Positions 18,500-26,998 of a stretch of DNA of 64,000 bases are shown one piece after another (within the stretch, counting starts at the first letter, position 1; the number at the start of each line of letters is the position of its first letter). A model generated the notes under the pieces. It saw only the letters and a program-made list of their open reading frames with translations. It was not told the DNA's origin and did no database searches. The position numbers and the translations under genes are program-made. This DNA is from Leptospira biflexa (GTDB lineage: Bacteria; Spirochaetota; UBA4802; UB4802): NCBI GenBank assembly GCA_020721905.1, contig DYLU01000003.1, positions 25,609-89,608 on the forward strand, given 5' to 3'.

Positions 18500-19639
18500 A
18501 TGAACATGTATTCACAGAGCTATAAATCATTAGGTAAAAAGTTTTGTGCGAGCTTATTCATCATTATAACTATATTGCCCTGTAAAGTGCTTGCTGCTCA
18601 GCCGCTACACAATGAGGTTATTTCACAAATTGATGTACTGCTCTATGGATGGTTTGGCGATCAGAGCCAGGGGACAACCAATACTGCATCGCTTAAAGAA
18701 GTTTTAGGGAAAATACATAAAAATAAAAAGGAGCAAACATCATACACTCTGGGACAAATCTATATTGCACTCCTGGATTACAATCTCACTGAATATGAAT
18801 CGCTTATATCATCCTTGCAGATCGACTCGCTATATCGTGACAGGGCTCAGATTTTATATGCTATCATTACTGCCAATCCCGCATTTTCCATATCCGGATA
18901 TAACAGTAAAAATTCATTGTTCAAAGATATTGATTACCTCTTAATGGGAAACTACTATCTTCAAAGAGGAAATTATATAAAAGCTCAGGAGTGGTTTGTA
19001 CAGGGGTTGAAGCAATCAATAGGGTTGCGCACATCATTTGATATTCTTCTTGGTGTAGTTGATACAGCACAAAAGGGGGCACGTTTCCTTTTTGTTGATC
19101 AAAAAAGTAAAACCATCCCGTTTATTTGCCTGCTTCCCTATGTGCGCCCCATTGACATTTATTATTTTCTAAGCACTGAAAATGTACCTGCAGATTATAC
19201 GCTTACACTTATTCCATTGGATAAATTTAGTGTCGATACAGTACAAAGCAATCTTTCTGAAAAAAAAATTACCCTTTCATATTCACGTACCTCTGACTAT
19301 TGCACCATGGTAGATATCATAAATTGTTTTACCAGTATTATGCTCATATCAGGTAAAACATTACCTGAAGCCACACCCAGCGTCAGCTATTTACCCGAGT
19401 ATGCACAACCAACCGCATCGTTTTTGATTGAGCATTCCATAATACCTCTTTACTTGGATGGGAAAATACCACTGTATTCACCAATTACCGGTGCATATTT
19501 TAAACAATTATACTTTGCGTATACAACAAAGTTTGGGAAACTCAGTGCATCTATGCAAAGCTTTCATTATAATCATGTTTTGATTCATAATGATGTATAT
19601 TCATGTTTTTATGATAGCTTGCAATTATTAAAACACTAA
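18500..19639 (+). CDS. Exported protein of unknown function
   Basis: About 379 residues. An N-terminal signal with hydrophobic core CASLFIIITILP is followed by a plausible cleavage after KVLAA. Roughly residues 135-175 include YYLQRGNYIKAQEWFVQGLK, which looks like one TPR hairpin. The rest shows alternating strands and no catalytic motif. I prefer ATG 18500 because AGAGG lies 9 bases upstream; an earlier ATG at 18479 overlaps the previous stop. It sits between the repeat lipoprotein and the large TPR/barrel protein, so a periplasmic or surface partner role is the reasonable inference. Confidence 0.7.
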   Translation: MNMYSQSYKSLGKKFCASLFIIITILPCKVLAAQPLHNEVISQIDVLLYGWFGDQSQGTTNTASLKEVLGKIHKNKKEQTSYTLGQIYIALLDYNLTEYESLISSLQIDSLYRDRAQILYAIITANPAFSISGYNSKNSLFKDIDYLLMGNYYLQRGNYIKAQEWFVQGLKQSIGLRTSFDILLGVVDTAQKGARFLFVDQKSKTIPFICLLPYVRPIDIYYFLSTENVPADYTLTLIPLDKFSVDTVQSNLSEKKITLSYSRTSDYCTMVDIINCFTSIMLISGKTLPEATPSVSYLPEYAQPTASFLIEHSIIPLYLDGKIPLYSPITGAYFKQLYFAYTTKFGKLSASMQSFHYNHVLIHNDVYSCFYDSLQLLKH

Positions 19640-19688
19640 AAGTGTTGAGTTCATCACTTCATTTCATACATACAGGCAGGTATACAGT

Positions 19689-22600
19689 ATGAAGCGCGTG
19701 CGTGTAATAGTGTCAGTTTTTATTATCGTTTTTGCAGGAATATACACATCTGATTCATTGTCAAATGTTGGAAATGAAATCATTGAATACAGGGGTTATA
19801 TTCATATAGAAGCCGAAGATGCAATTGAAACAAACTTTGATAGACACCCAACAACATATTTTTTTGCAAGCAATCGCCATACACTTCAGCTTAATAGGCC
19901 TTTAGCCAACGACGGTAAAGAATTTTACGCAGAATATGTGTTTTATAATACTATCGACCGTGAGTATGACATATGGATTTGTGGAACACCTCCAGGTGGT
20001 ACAACCAACAAATATATATCACCTTTTGAAATATCCATAGACAATGGCATTAAACATCCCATATACTCTGAAACATCACCATATTCACACAGTTATGCCC
20101 CCGCTGGTTTTTATGTATACAAAGTGTTAACAGGACGTCTTGCAGCCGGCAAACACAGATTACGCATACATGTATCAAAACCTCGAGCATATGATGCCAG
20201 ATGTATTTTGTATCTTGATGCTATTATTCTTATTCCCACTCAATCGTACTCATTTATTTCTTTACAGAAAACTCCCAAAATATTCCCTAAACATTTTCAT
20301 CCTTTCGGGAAATTCCGATTTCCAGATATTTTCACAAAAGTATATCCAAAAAATATTGAACAAATGTTTGATAGTGCATCAAGCTTTATATGGACATCGC
20401 AATACGACAAAGCACAGGTACAATATAAAAATATTCTTACCCAAAACCCACAAAATCTTGATGCAACACTTGGGTATATTTTAACGTACATATGGATGGG
20501 TAAGAATGAAGATGCATATAAGTACTGTAATGAAGCTGTTGATAAAGGAAATTTCCCAAACAAATCAAAAATAGAATTAAAAAAATTTTTAGGACAACAG
20601 TATAACTGGGCTGGCAGATATCAGGAGGCAGAAAATTTATATATATCCATTATAGAAGAGGCACCCAATGATATTGAGGCAATTATCGGGCTGGGGAATA
20701 GCTACAATTGGAGCAATAGAGTTGAAAAAGCTATTTCGGTATATGAAAATGCATTATCGCGTATGGGCGACAATATAGAATTACTTACCCATTTAGCTGA
20801 AAACTATGAAAAGAACAAAGAATTAACTAAAGCAATTTATACATATAATAAAATATTGAAAAAGCAACCCGATAACTATGCTATATACCAAAAATTAGCT
20901 TCGCTCTATAATCGTACAAATCAAAAAGAAAAAGCACAAGAAATTCTGTCAATGCGATCACAACGAAAGGTCGTCAATATAGTTGAACAGGGTACTTTGA
21001 TGGAACAGGGGAAACCTCAGAGTGATGAAATTATTAATGCATACATTGAGTCATTACGCAATGATCACCTCAATATTCAAAAGCATGTGAATCTCTTATC
21101 GGTGTATGAGTGGTACGGAAAAGAAAGCGAGGCACTGAAAGAGTACTATACTATCTTTTCAATTAAACTATACAATGAACTGCAGAAAAACATCCAGAAA
21201 CACTATCAATCACTTGCCGCAACATCACAATTATTATATCTACACTACCACAATAAAAATATTGAAACCATTGACGATACAACCATAGAAAAGCTACAAT
21301 CAACCATAGAAAAGTCTGCATCAGAACTGGAAAAATCAGTACTGGAAAAAAAATTATCAGGCTGGCAGCCCGACATGTCGCGGATAACAAGCTGGATTGA
21401 TAGAGGATTACGCGACAATGCTCAATTCAGAACAATTATGAATGCCTCTCTTGACTACTGTTATTATCATCCATCTTCATTCTCCTTATATACCCAATCA
21501 CTGCGTTCTGGTATTGGACAGGATATGTGCATATCACTAGCATTGTTGCAAGATGGCGATACTGTAACTCTTTCAACACTTTTACAGGAAAATGAAAAAT
21601 ACAGTAAGGAAATCAAAAATTTTTTGGATTTTTTACAACAACATCCCCTTAAACCAAAATTAATGAAAAAAAATGTAAAACCAATACCAAAAGAATTATT
21701 ACTGAAGGCACAGAAGCTTCGTACTAACATCCTTCTCGAAAGCATCTATACTTGTATACGAGATAACTTTGAATTCTTAAAACGCATGGCATCATATTAT
21801 ATTCACCTCAAAGAACCAATCGGCGCACAAGAAGCGTATGATGAGCTGTACAAAATCAAACCCAAAGATATTGACATAAACCTTGCTCTGGCTGATCTGT
21901 ATCGATGGGGGAAAAAGTATTATTCAGCAATTCGCCAATACGAGAAGGTGCTTGATCTTTATCCTGAAAATCAGGTGGCACGCAAATACCGATATGAACT
22001 CAGCATGCAATACTCACCATTCGTATATGCCGATTATACAGTACATAATGAGCCCATTGTTACCCGACATAATGCAAAATTTGGCTATATACACCCATTG
22101 AATGATTATCTGAAAATCGGAGCATATTATGGATTTATATACATTACTGATACCCTGGGATACTTGCTTACTCCTTCAGTATATTCACAGGGAAAAAGTC
22201 AATCCTATTCCCACGAAATTGGGGCACGAATTGAATATACCAGCTTTAAGTTAAACACAACATTTATGGCGGGCTATTTTGGACGTAGATATGATGGTTC
22301 AATAGATCTGGATTATCTTGGCGAGTACTCTACTACATTTACCCGTTCATATTCTCATAATTATATCACTTCCATACGTTATACACCATTAACAATCCCC
22401 TTTTCATTATACATACAATACAATTATGAAGACCTTGATGAGCTTGTTCAGGCAATTCATTTAGGATTATTTCAACACCACTTGCAGGGAGTAATGACCA
22501 TTGATTTCTCGTTTATTCCACTAATAATTTTTGAAAATTTAAGCTACACAACTAGTGGAGATTATCGTATTATCAGCGACGAAAATTACCGATTAACATC

Positions 22601-23060
22601 AAACAACAGAATGACATTCAAAGTATATAAAAATCCATTTAGGGGAATGGAATTGCGGGTAGGTGGTCTCTACAATTTTGATACCTCAGGATTTAATCAG
22701 TATGAACCTGATAATGACATATATAGAACGCAGGCAAATCTTCCGTATTATGCTCCTATCAAACTGCACATTTATGGTGGTTTTATAGAATGGCAGCACA
22801 CATTGCAATTAAAACATTATAACACAATAGGTTATATGGCAGGGATGCAATATTCACGTACAACTCGCGGAGATACTATTTATAATCCTTATTGCACTTT
22901 ATATGGTGATTTTAATACAATTCAATATCGCGTTCAGGGATCATACATATATTCAAAATCGTTTGAAACAATACAATCGGGGGATCAATTCCGCTCCTAT
23001 GATATTTCTTTTAGCGTTGTTAAAAAGTTTTTTTCTGATTACCCAAAAAAAAATAACTAA
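19689..23060 (+). CDS. Large outer-membrane protein: carbohydrate-binding-like domain, TPRs, C-terminal beta-barrel
   Basis: 1123 residues. A signal peptide (residues 1-25) is followed by a beta-sandwich at about 30-180 (GYIHIEAEDAIE at its start and LRIHVSKPRAYDARCILYLDAIILIP at its end) that looks like a CBM6/35-type module. TPR units follow from about 220 to 430 (WTSQYDKAQVQYKNILTQNP, YNWAGRYQEAENLYISIIEE, YNWSNRVEKAISVYENAL), with another TPR pair near 700-770. Residues about 780-1123 are alternating aromatic strands typical of an outer-membrane barrel. The overall plan, TPR then barrel, recalls BcsC and PgaA exopolysaccharide exporters, but no polysaccharide synthase is nearby. Its end overlaps the convergent STAS gene by 4 bases. 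Confidence 0.75.
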   Translation: MKRVRVIVSVFIIVFAGIYTSDSLSNVGNEIIEYRGYIHIEAEDAIETNFDRHPTTYFFASNRHTLQLNRPLANDGKEFYAEYVFYNTIDREYDIWICGTPPGGTTNKYISPFEISIDNGIKHPIYSETSPYSHSYAPAGFYVYKVLTGRLAAGKHRLRIHVSKPRAYDARCILYLDAIILIPTQSYSFISLQKTPKIFPKHFHPFGKFRFPDIFTKVYPKNIEQMFDSASSFIWTSQYDKAQVQYKNILTQNPQNLDATLGYILTYIWMGKNEDAYKYCNEAVDKGNFPNKSKIELKKFLGQQYNWAGRYQEAENLYISIIEEAPNDIEAIIGLGNSYNWSNRVEKAISVYENALSRMGDNIELLTHLAENYEKNKELTKAIYTYNKILKKQPDNYAIYQKLASLYNRTNQKEKAQEILSMRSQRKVVNIVEQGTLMEQGKPQSDEIINAYIESLRNDHLNIQKHVNLLSVYEWYGKESEALKEYYTIFSIKLYNELQKNIQKHYQSLAATSQLLYLHYHNKNIETIDDTTIEKLQSTIEKSASELEKSVLEKKLSGWQPDMSRITSWIDRGLRDNAQFRTIMNASLDYCYYHPSSFSLYTQSLRSGIGQDMCISLALLQDGDTVTLSTLLQENEKYSKEIKNFLDFLQQHPLKPKLMKKNVKPIPKELLLKAQKLRTNILLESIYTCIRDNFEFLKRMASYYIHLKEPIGAQEAYDELYKIKPKDIDINLALADLYRWGKKYYSAIRQYEKVLDLYPENQVARKYRYELSMQYSPFVYADYTVHNEPIVTRHNAKFGYIHPLNDYLKIGAYYGFIYITDTLGYLLTPSVYSQGKSQSYSHEIGARIEYTSFKLNTTFMAGYFGRRYDGSIDLDYLGEYSTTFTRSYSHNYITSIRYTPLTIPFSLYIQYNYEDLDELVQAIHLGLFQHHLQGVMTIDFSFIPLIIFENLSYTTSGDYRIISDENYRLTSNNRMTFKVYKNPFRGMELRVGGLYNFDTSGFNQYEPDNDIYRTQANLPYYAPIKLHIYGGFIEWQHTLQLKHYNTIGYMAGMQYSRTTRGDTIYNPYCTLYGDFNTIQYRVQGSYIYSKSFETIQSGDQFRSYDISFSVVKKFFSDYPKKNN

Positions 23061-23617
23061 TTAAAATACACAGTCTGGTCATCATCCACCGTAAATTGCA
23101 ACCCGCAATCGGGGCATTTAAATTTACCTGCTGAACTTATCCGTACCATTGTTTTACAGTCAGGGCATTCAATAACCAGTGGATGTTCAAACACCACGGA
23201 GGTCGTTGTAACTGGTTTTGTCTCTGTATATGTTTCTATTTTAGGGCTATCTTTTGGTGGAACTGGTTTTTCAATAATTTTTACATCTGTATTTTGCACT
23301 GCTTCCATTGCTTCATCCAATGAATTATAGCGTTTTACCGGAAGTGCAATGATATCAATCAATGTCATTATCTCCTTATTACAATTGCAGAGCACCACCA
23401 CACCGCCACCTGATTCTACCACCCTTTGTGCATACATTAATGCACCAAACCCTGTTGAACTGACATAGTTCAGCTGTGAACAATCAATGATTATAGCATT
23501 GAATTCCTTTGAAAGCATTGCAATATACTCTTCAAACTGCACTGCATTGGTATGGTCAATGCACCCTTCAACAGTTACTATCGCTACTGAATCCTTTCCT
23601 GTATGCTGAATAAACAT
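23057..23617 (-). CDS. STAS-domain protein with C-terminal zinc ribbon
   Basis: 186 residues. Residues 1-105 form a STAS domain of the anti-sigma-factor-antagonist type, with IIDCSQLNYVSSTGFGALMYA containing the usual phosphorylatable Ser/Thr position. Residues about 110-150 are a Pro/Thr-rich linker. The C-terminus is a four-Cys ribbon (CPDCKTMVRI, then CPDCGLQFTV). AGGAG lies 8 bases before the ATG and overlaps the stop of the upstream membrane gene, indicating coupled translation. STAS proteins act in partner-switching cascades with a kinase and a phosphatase; neither is adjacent here. Confidence 0.85.
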   Translation of the reverse strand: MFIQHTGKDSVAIVTVEGCIDHTNAVQFEEYIAMLSKEFNAIIIDCSQLNYVSSTGFGALMYAQRVVESGGGVVVLCNCNKEIMTLIDIIALPVKRYNSLDEAMEAVQNTDVKIIEKPVPPKDSPKIETYTETKPVTTTSVVFEHPLVIECPDCKTMVRISSAGKFKCPDCGLQFTVDDDQTVYFN

Positions 23618-23623
23618 TTCAGT

Positions 23624-24433
23624 CTACTCCTTAACCGGTATGGCTTCTTTTATTATGGAGCGTATCTTACCGGGTTTGTCATGCTTGGGGGCACTGAATT
23701 CTTTGAGTTCCAGCACTATCCTTTTTTGTTTAATGAAAAGAACAATACCAGTACAAATTGAAAACACCACTGCTGCCCCATAAATTATTATGAGCATATA
23801 CAACAGTTCCTTATAATAACTGTTCATCATAGCATAAATTGGGCTTTTGACAAGAATACAATTAATGGTACCTATGGATTTGCCTTTGGAATATACAGCT
23901 TTTGTCACCAGCCAGCTGTTGGTATTAACGTCTTTATATAAAAACTGCTTTATGTACTTTCTTATAACTGTATTAAATGGCAAAGGCAGGTCAGGAACAA
24001 AATAATCAAAGATAAAAAGTTGTCTGGATTGTTTTGTATATGGATACAGGATCATATCGATATTGTAATAAAACTCATCATTGGCAATGTTCCCTTTAAG
24101 CTCTTTTGCTTTTTCTTTATCAGAATGTGCAACTATTGTGCCATTATCTAAAACAAAATAAACTTCTTTTATTCCATTAATGTTTTTTGATTCCTGTATG
24201 AGCGATAGTAACCGGTTAGTAGATCTGGTTGCATATGCCAGCCCGGCAGCATCAGCATATGTTGTGATTAACGTTCTGGAAACATTTTTTGCCTGGATTG
24301 TAAACTCATCTATCCGGGATACCAGTTGCCTGTATTTGTATAAAAGGACACCAGATGAAGCTAATATTGCTATAATAAAAAACAGAATTATAACAAACGC
24401 AAATGGGAACTGTACTTGTTTATTGTTTTGCAT
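23624..24433 (-). CDS. Two-TM membrane sensor with extracytoplasmic Cache-like domain
   Basis: 269 residues. TM1 spans about residues 11-32 and TM2 about 214-236, enclosing a 180-residue periplasmic domain whose central strand pair (GIKEVYFVLDNGTIVAHSD) is typical of Cache/dCache folds. Only about 30 residues follow TM2, so no output domain is fused. Two genes in tandem with the STAS protein suggest that this receptor signals by protein contact. The Shine-Dalgarno before ATG 24433 is poor. No family name recognised. Confidence 0.75.
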   Translation of the reverse strand: MQNNKQVQFPFAFVIILFFIIAILASSGVLLYKYRQLVSRIDEFTIQAKNVSRTLITTYADAAGLAYATRSTNRLLSLIQESKNINGIKEVYFVLDNGTIVAHSDKEKAKELKGNIANDEFYYNIDMILYPYTKQSRQLFIFDYFVPDLPLPFNTVIRKYIKQFLYKDVNTNSWLVTKAVYSKGKSIGTINCILVKSPIYAMMNSYYKELLYMLIIIYGAAVVFSICTGIVLFIKQKRIVLELKEFSAPKHDKPGKIRSIIKEAIPVKE

Positions 24434-24603
24434 AATTATTCACTGTATTTTTAAAATACCTTGCAATATTTTATACCATAAATGTATTGTTAACCTGCTT
24501 ATGAGTGCATACAAACTATAGCAGAAACATGATACTACGCATCTTTATATTTATCGGACAATAATGCGTTGATATGTATAATTTTTCCCCGGAGAAAAGG
24601 ACA

Positions 24604-25260
24604 ATGGCAAATACGGAAGAAATCCTGGAAGAATGGGACTGGGAACAGGGAATCCCAACAGGTAAACCTGTAGCAAGGAGCATTGCCCACAAACAGGGTA
24701 TTGCACATGAAGGAGTACATTTGTGGGTGGTGCGTACACAACCCCAAAAAGAGATACTCTTTCAGATGCGTGCATCACACAAGGATATGTATCCAGATTA
24801 TTTAGACATTACCGTGGGAGGCCATGTGCCTTTTGGATTATCCGGCAATAAAATCCAGAAGGAAGCATATGAAGAAATAGGAATTACGGTTGATGAAAAA
24901 CAGCTCCTTGATTTAGGCTATTACAGGTATGAAGAAAATAATGATATTCTTTTTCACAGGGAATTTCAGCATGTATACCTGCTTTTTTCAAACAACCCTC
25001 TTTCTTCATACTCATTCAATGATAATGAAGTGAGCAGCATATATGCAGTACCGTTTGATTACTGCAAAGATCTTTTTTACAGGGATTACCCTTTAACGGT
25101 TGAATCATTTAACGGAACAGCTACCATCTTTGCAACAATATCAAAAAAAGATTTTCACCCTCTGCTTTTTGCACCATCGATGGCACGGTACATGGAAATA
25201 CTATTTCAGGCAATTGATGAGTTTTTTGCAAAAGGCAAAGTGAGTGTTTCAATGTCTTAA
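24604..25260 (+). CDS. Nudix-fold hydrolase with a non-standard Nudix box
   Basis: About 218 residues, cytoplasmic, related to the isopentenyl-diphosphate-isomerase-like Nudix group: an EEWDWEQGIPTGKPVARSIA opening and LDITVGGHVPFGLSG. The Nudix box keeps KEAYEEIGI, which supplies the metal-binding Glu pair, but the first conserved Glu of the canonical box is Leu in GHVPFGL and the loop is one residue short. Catalysis may therefore be altered. I chose ATG 24604, which has GGAG 9 bases upstream, over ATG 24574, which has none. It is followed after 16 bases by mnmH. Confidence 0.78.
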   Translation: MANTEEILEEWDWEQGIPTGKPVARSIAHKQGIAHEGVHLWVVRTQPQKEILFQMRASHKDMYPDYLDITVGGHVPFGLSGNKIQKEAYEEIGITVDEKQLLDLGYYRYEENNDILFHREFQHVYLLFSNNPLSSYSFNDNEVSSIYAVPFDYCKDLFYRDYPLTVESFNGTATIFATISKKDFHPLLFAPSMARYMEILFQAIDEFFAKGKVSVSMS

Positions 25261-25276
25261 GGTAAAAAGTACAGCA

Positions 25277-26293
25277 ATGAGTGTACCTGCTATTTCATAT
25301 AAGGAAACTCTTGTATGGGAAAATCCCGTTTATGTTGATGTCCGTGCTCCGGTTGAATTTACAAAGGATCATATCCCTCAAGCTATTAATTATCCACTCT
25401 TTGACGATGCTGAACGGGCATACATTGGGACATTATACCATACTCAGGGGAAGGAAAAAGCCCTTCTGGAAGGTGTGAGTATTGCCTCACTGAAGTTAAA
25501 AGATATGCTATCGTTTTTTTCCACTTTAAAAGAACATGTTATCATTTACTGTTACCGGGGAGGTATGCGCTCGGAATCAATTGTATCATTCTGTAATGCT
25601 TTAGGATTTTCTTTTTATAAGCTTGATGGCGGTTATAAAGCATATAGGCACTATGTCAGGGAGTATCTTACAGAATTTACATTTACCATACCAGTTTTTA
25701 CTCTATATGGTCTTGCCGGATCAGGTAAAACGAGAGTACTAAAAAATATTCCATATACAATTGACCTTGAACATTGTGCAGGCAACAGGAGTTCTCTTTT
25801 TGGCAGTTTAGGGATGCCCAATCATACGCAAAAATATTTTGAGAGCCTGATAGTTCAAAAATTGAGAACCATTGGATCATGGCGGTATTGTCTTTTTGAA
25901 GGCGAATCGCGAAAGATTGGCAACTGCCATATTCCACACTGTGTTCTTAATTCTTTGCAAAACGGGAAATCTATATGGCTTGAAACACCGCTGGAAAAAA
26001 GAATCCAGCATATTTATGATGAATATGTGCCATTTATAAGTGAAGAATTAATATTGCCAATATTGGATAAATTACAGCCAACAATGGGAAAATCAAAAAC
26101 AGCCTATTGCAAACAACTGTTCAAACAGGGTAATATTCATGAACTAATAGAATTTTTGCTACTGCATCATTATGACCCTGAATATCTACATAGTATAAAG
26201 CATATTTCTTTTATGGCTCACATTCCTTTCAAGGATCCGGTGACAACTGCATTTGAAATGGAGACTCTCATTAACGATATGCTTTCAGTATAA
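25277..26293 (+). CDS. mnmH: tRNA 2-selenouridine synthase
   Basis: Also called selU. Converts 2-thiouridine at wobble position 34 of certain tRNAs to 2-selenouridine using selenophosphate, via a geranylated intermediate. The 338 residues have an N-terminal rhodanese domain with active Cys92 in YCYRGGMRSE and a C-terminal P-loop domain with GLAGSGKT at residues 145-152. GEFFGESR-like FEGESRKIGN further on matches the family. ATG 25277 follows the Nudix stop closely. The gene implies that selD is present elsewhere in the genome. Confidence 0.9.
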   Translation: MSVPAISYKETLVWENPVYVDVRAPVEFTKDHIPQAINYPLFDDAERAYIGTLYHTQGKEKALLEGVSIASLKLKDMLSFFSTLKEHVIIYCYRGGMRSESIVSFCNALGFSFYKLDGGYKAYRHYVREYLTEFTFTIPVFTLYGLAGSGKTRVLKNIPYTIDLEHCAGNRSSLFGSLGMPNHTQKYFESLIVQKLRTIGSWRYCLFEGESRKIGNCHIPHCVLNSLQNGKSIWLETPLEKRIQHIYDEYVPFISEELILPILDKLQPTMGKSKTAYCKQLFKQGNIHELIEFLLLHHYDPEYLHSIKHISFMAHIPFKDPVTTAFEMETLINDMLSV

Positions 26294-26410
26294 TATTTTT
26301 TTTTGTTGACTTCAATAGTAAAATTTAGTATTGCAAATATTAATACCACAGTTACTGTATTGTAAACATAAAACACAATACACATATCATATTGCAGGAG
26401 GTAATGCGTC

Positions 26411-26983
26411 ATGAAAAAATTATCTGCAGTGCTAATAACAATTCTTTTAGGTTTTTCTGCCTGCGGTGGCGGCGTTCAGTATCAGGATGCAAGCAAAGCC
26501 GAAGGCTCAAGAGAATGGGGACCAAAAGAAATTAAAATGACAGTCAACAAGATGGTTGAATCAATGTATACATTTTTAAAAGAAGAATGGAAAAAACCTG
26601 CTTTTATTGAAGTAAAACAGATACGTAATAAAACATCAGAGCATATTGACACCCAGATGCTGGCTGACGAAATTACCACAAACCTCATTAAACGCAGGAT
26701 AAAATTCATTGACCAGTCATTGACTGCTGATGCTATCGCCGAAATGGAAAAAGGTATGACAGGTATGGTTGACCCTGAAAGCGCTATCCCCGTTGGCGGA
26801 TTAAAATCTCCCAACATGTATTTAACCGGTGAAGTGAGGGATAATGTTCGTACAGTAGGGAGTAAATCCGTTCAATACCTTGTAGTAACGCTCAAACTCA
26901 TTAACCTGAAAACTCAAGTAGTGGAATGGCAGGATCAGCAGGAATTTTTAAAATCAGCCAGTAAAAAGAAGATAACATTCTAA
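26411..26983 (+). CDS. LpoB-like lipoprotein (penicillin-binding-protein activator family)
   Basis: 190 residues with lipobox FSAC (Cys18). The mature part has WKKPAFIEVKQIRNKTSEHI then DTQMLADEITTNLIKRRIKFID, and later MYLTGEVRDNVRTVGSKSVQYLVVTLKLIN: the two-helix/strand order of LpoB, the outer-membrane lipoprotein that activates PBP1b. A perfect AGGAGG box precedes the ATG. It is 15 bases ahead of the PDZ lipoprotein and thus in one operon with it. In spirochaetes the partner enzyme is unknown, so the name should be read as family, not function. Confidence 0.75.
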   Translation: MKKLSAVLITILLGFSACGGGVQYQDASKAEGSREWGPKEIKMTVNKMVESMYTFLKEEWKKPAFIEVKQIRNKTSEHIDTQMLADEITTNLIKRRIKFIDQSLTADAIAEMEKGMTGMVDPESAIPVGGLKSPNMYLTGEVRDNVRTVGSKSVQYLVVTLKLINLKTQVVEWQDQQEFLKSASKKKITF

Positions 26984-26998
26984 CACCGGGGAATTTAT

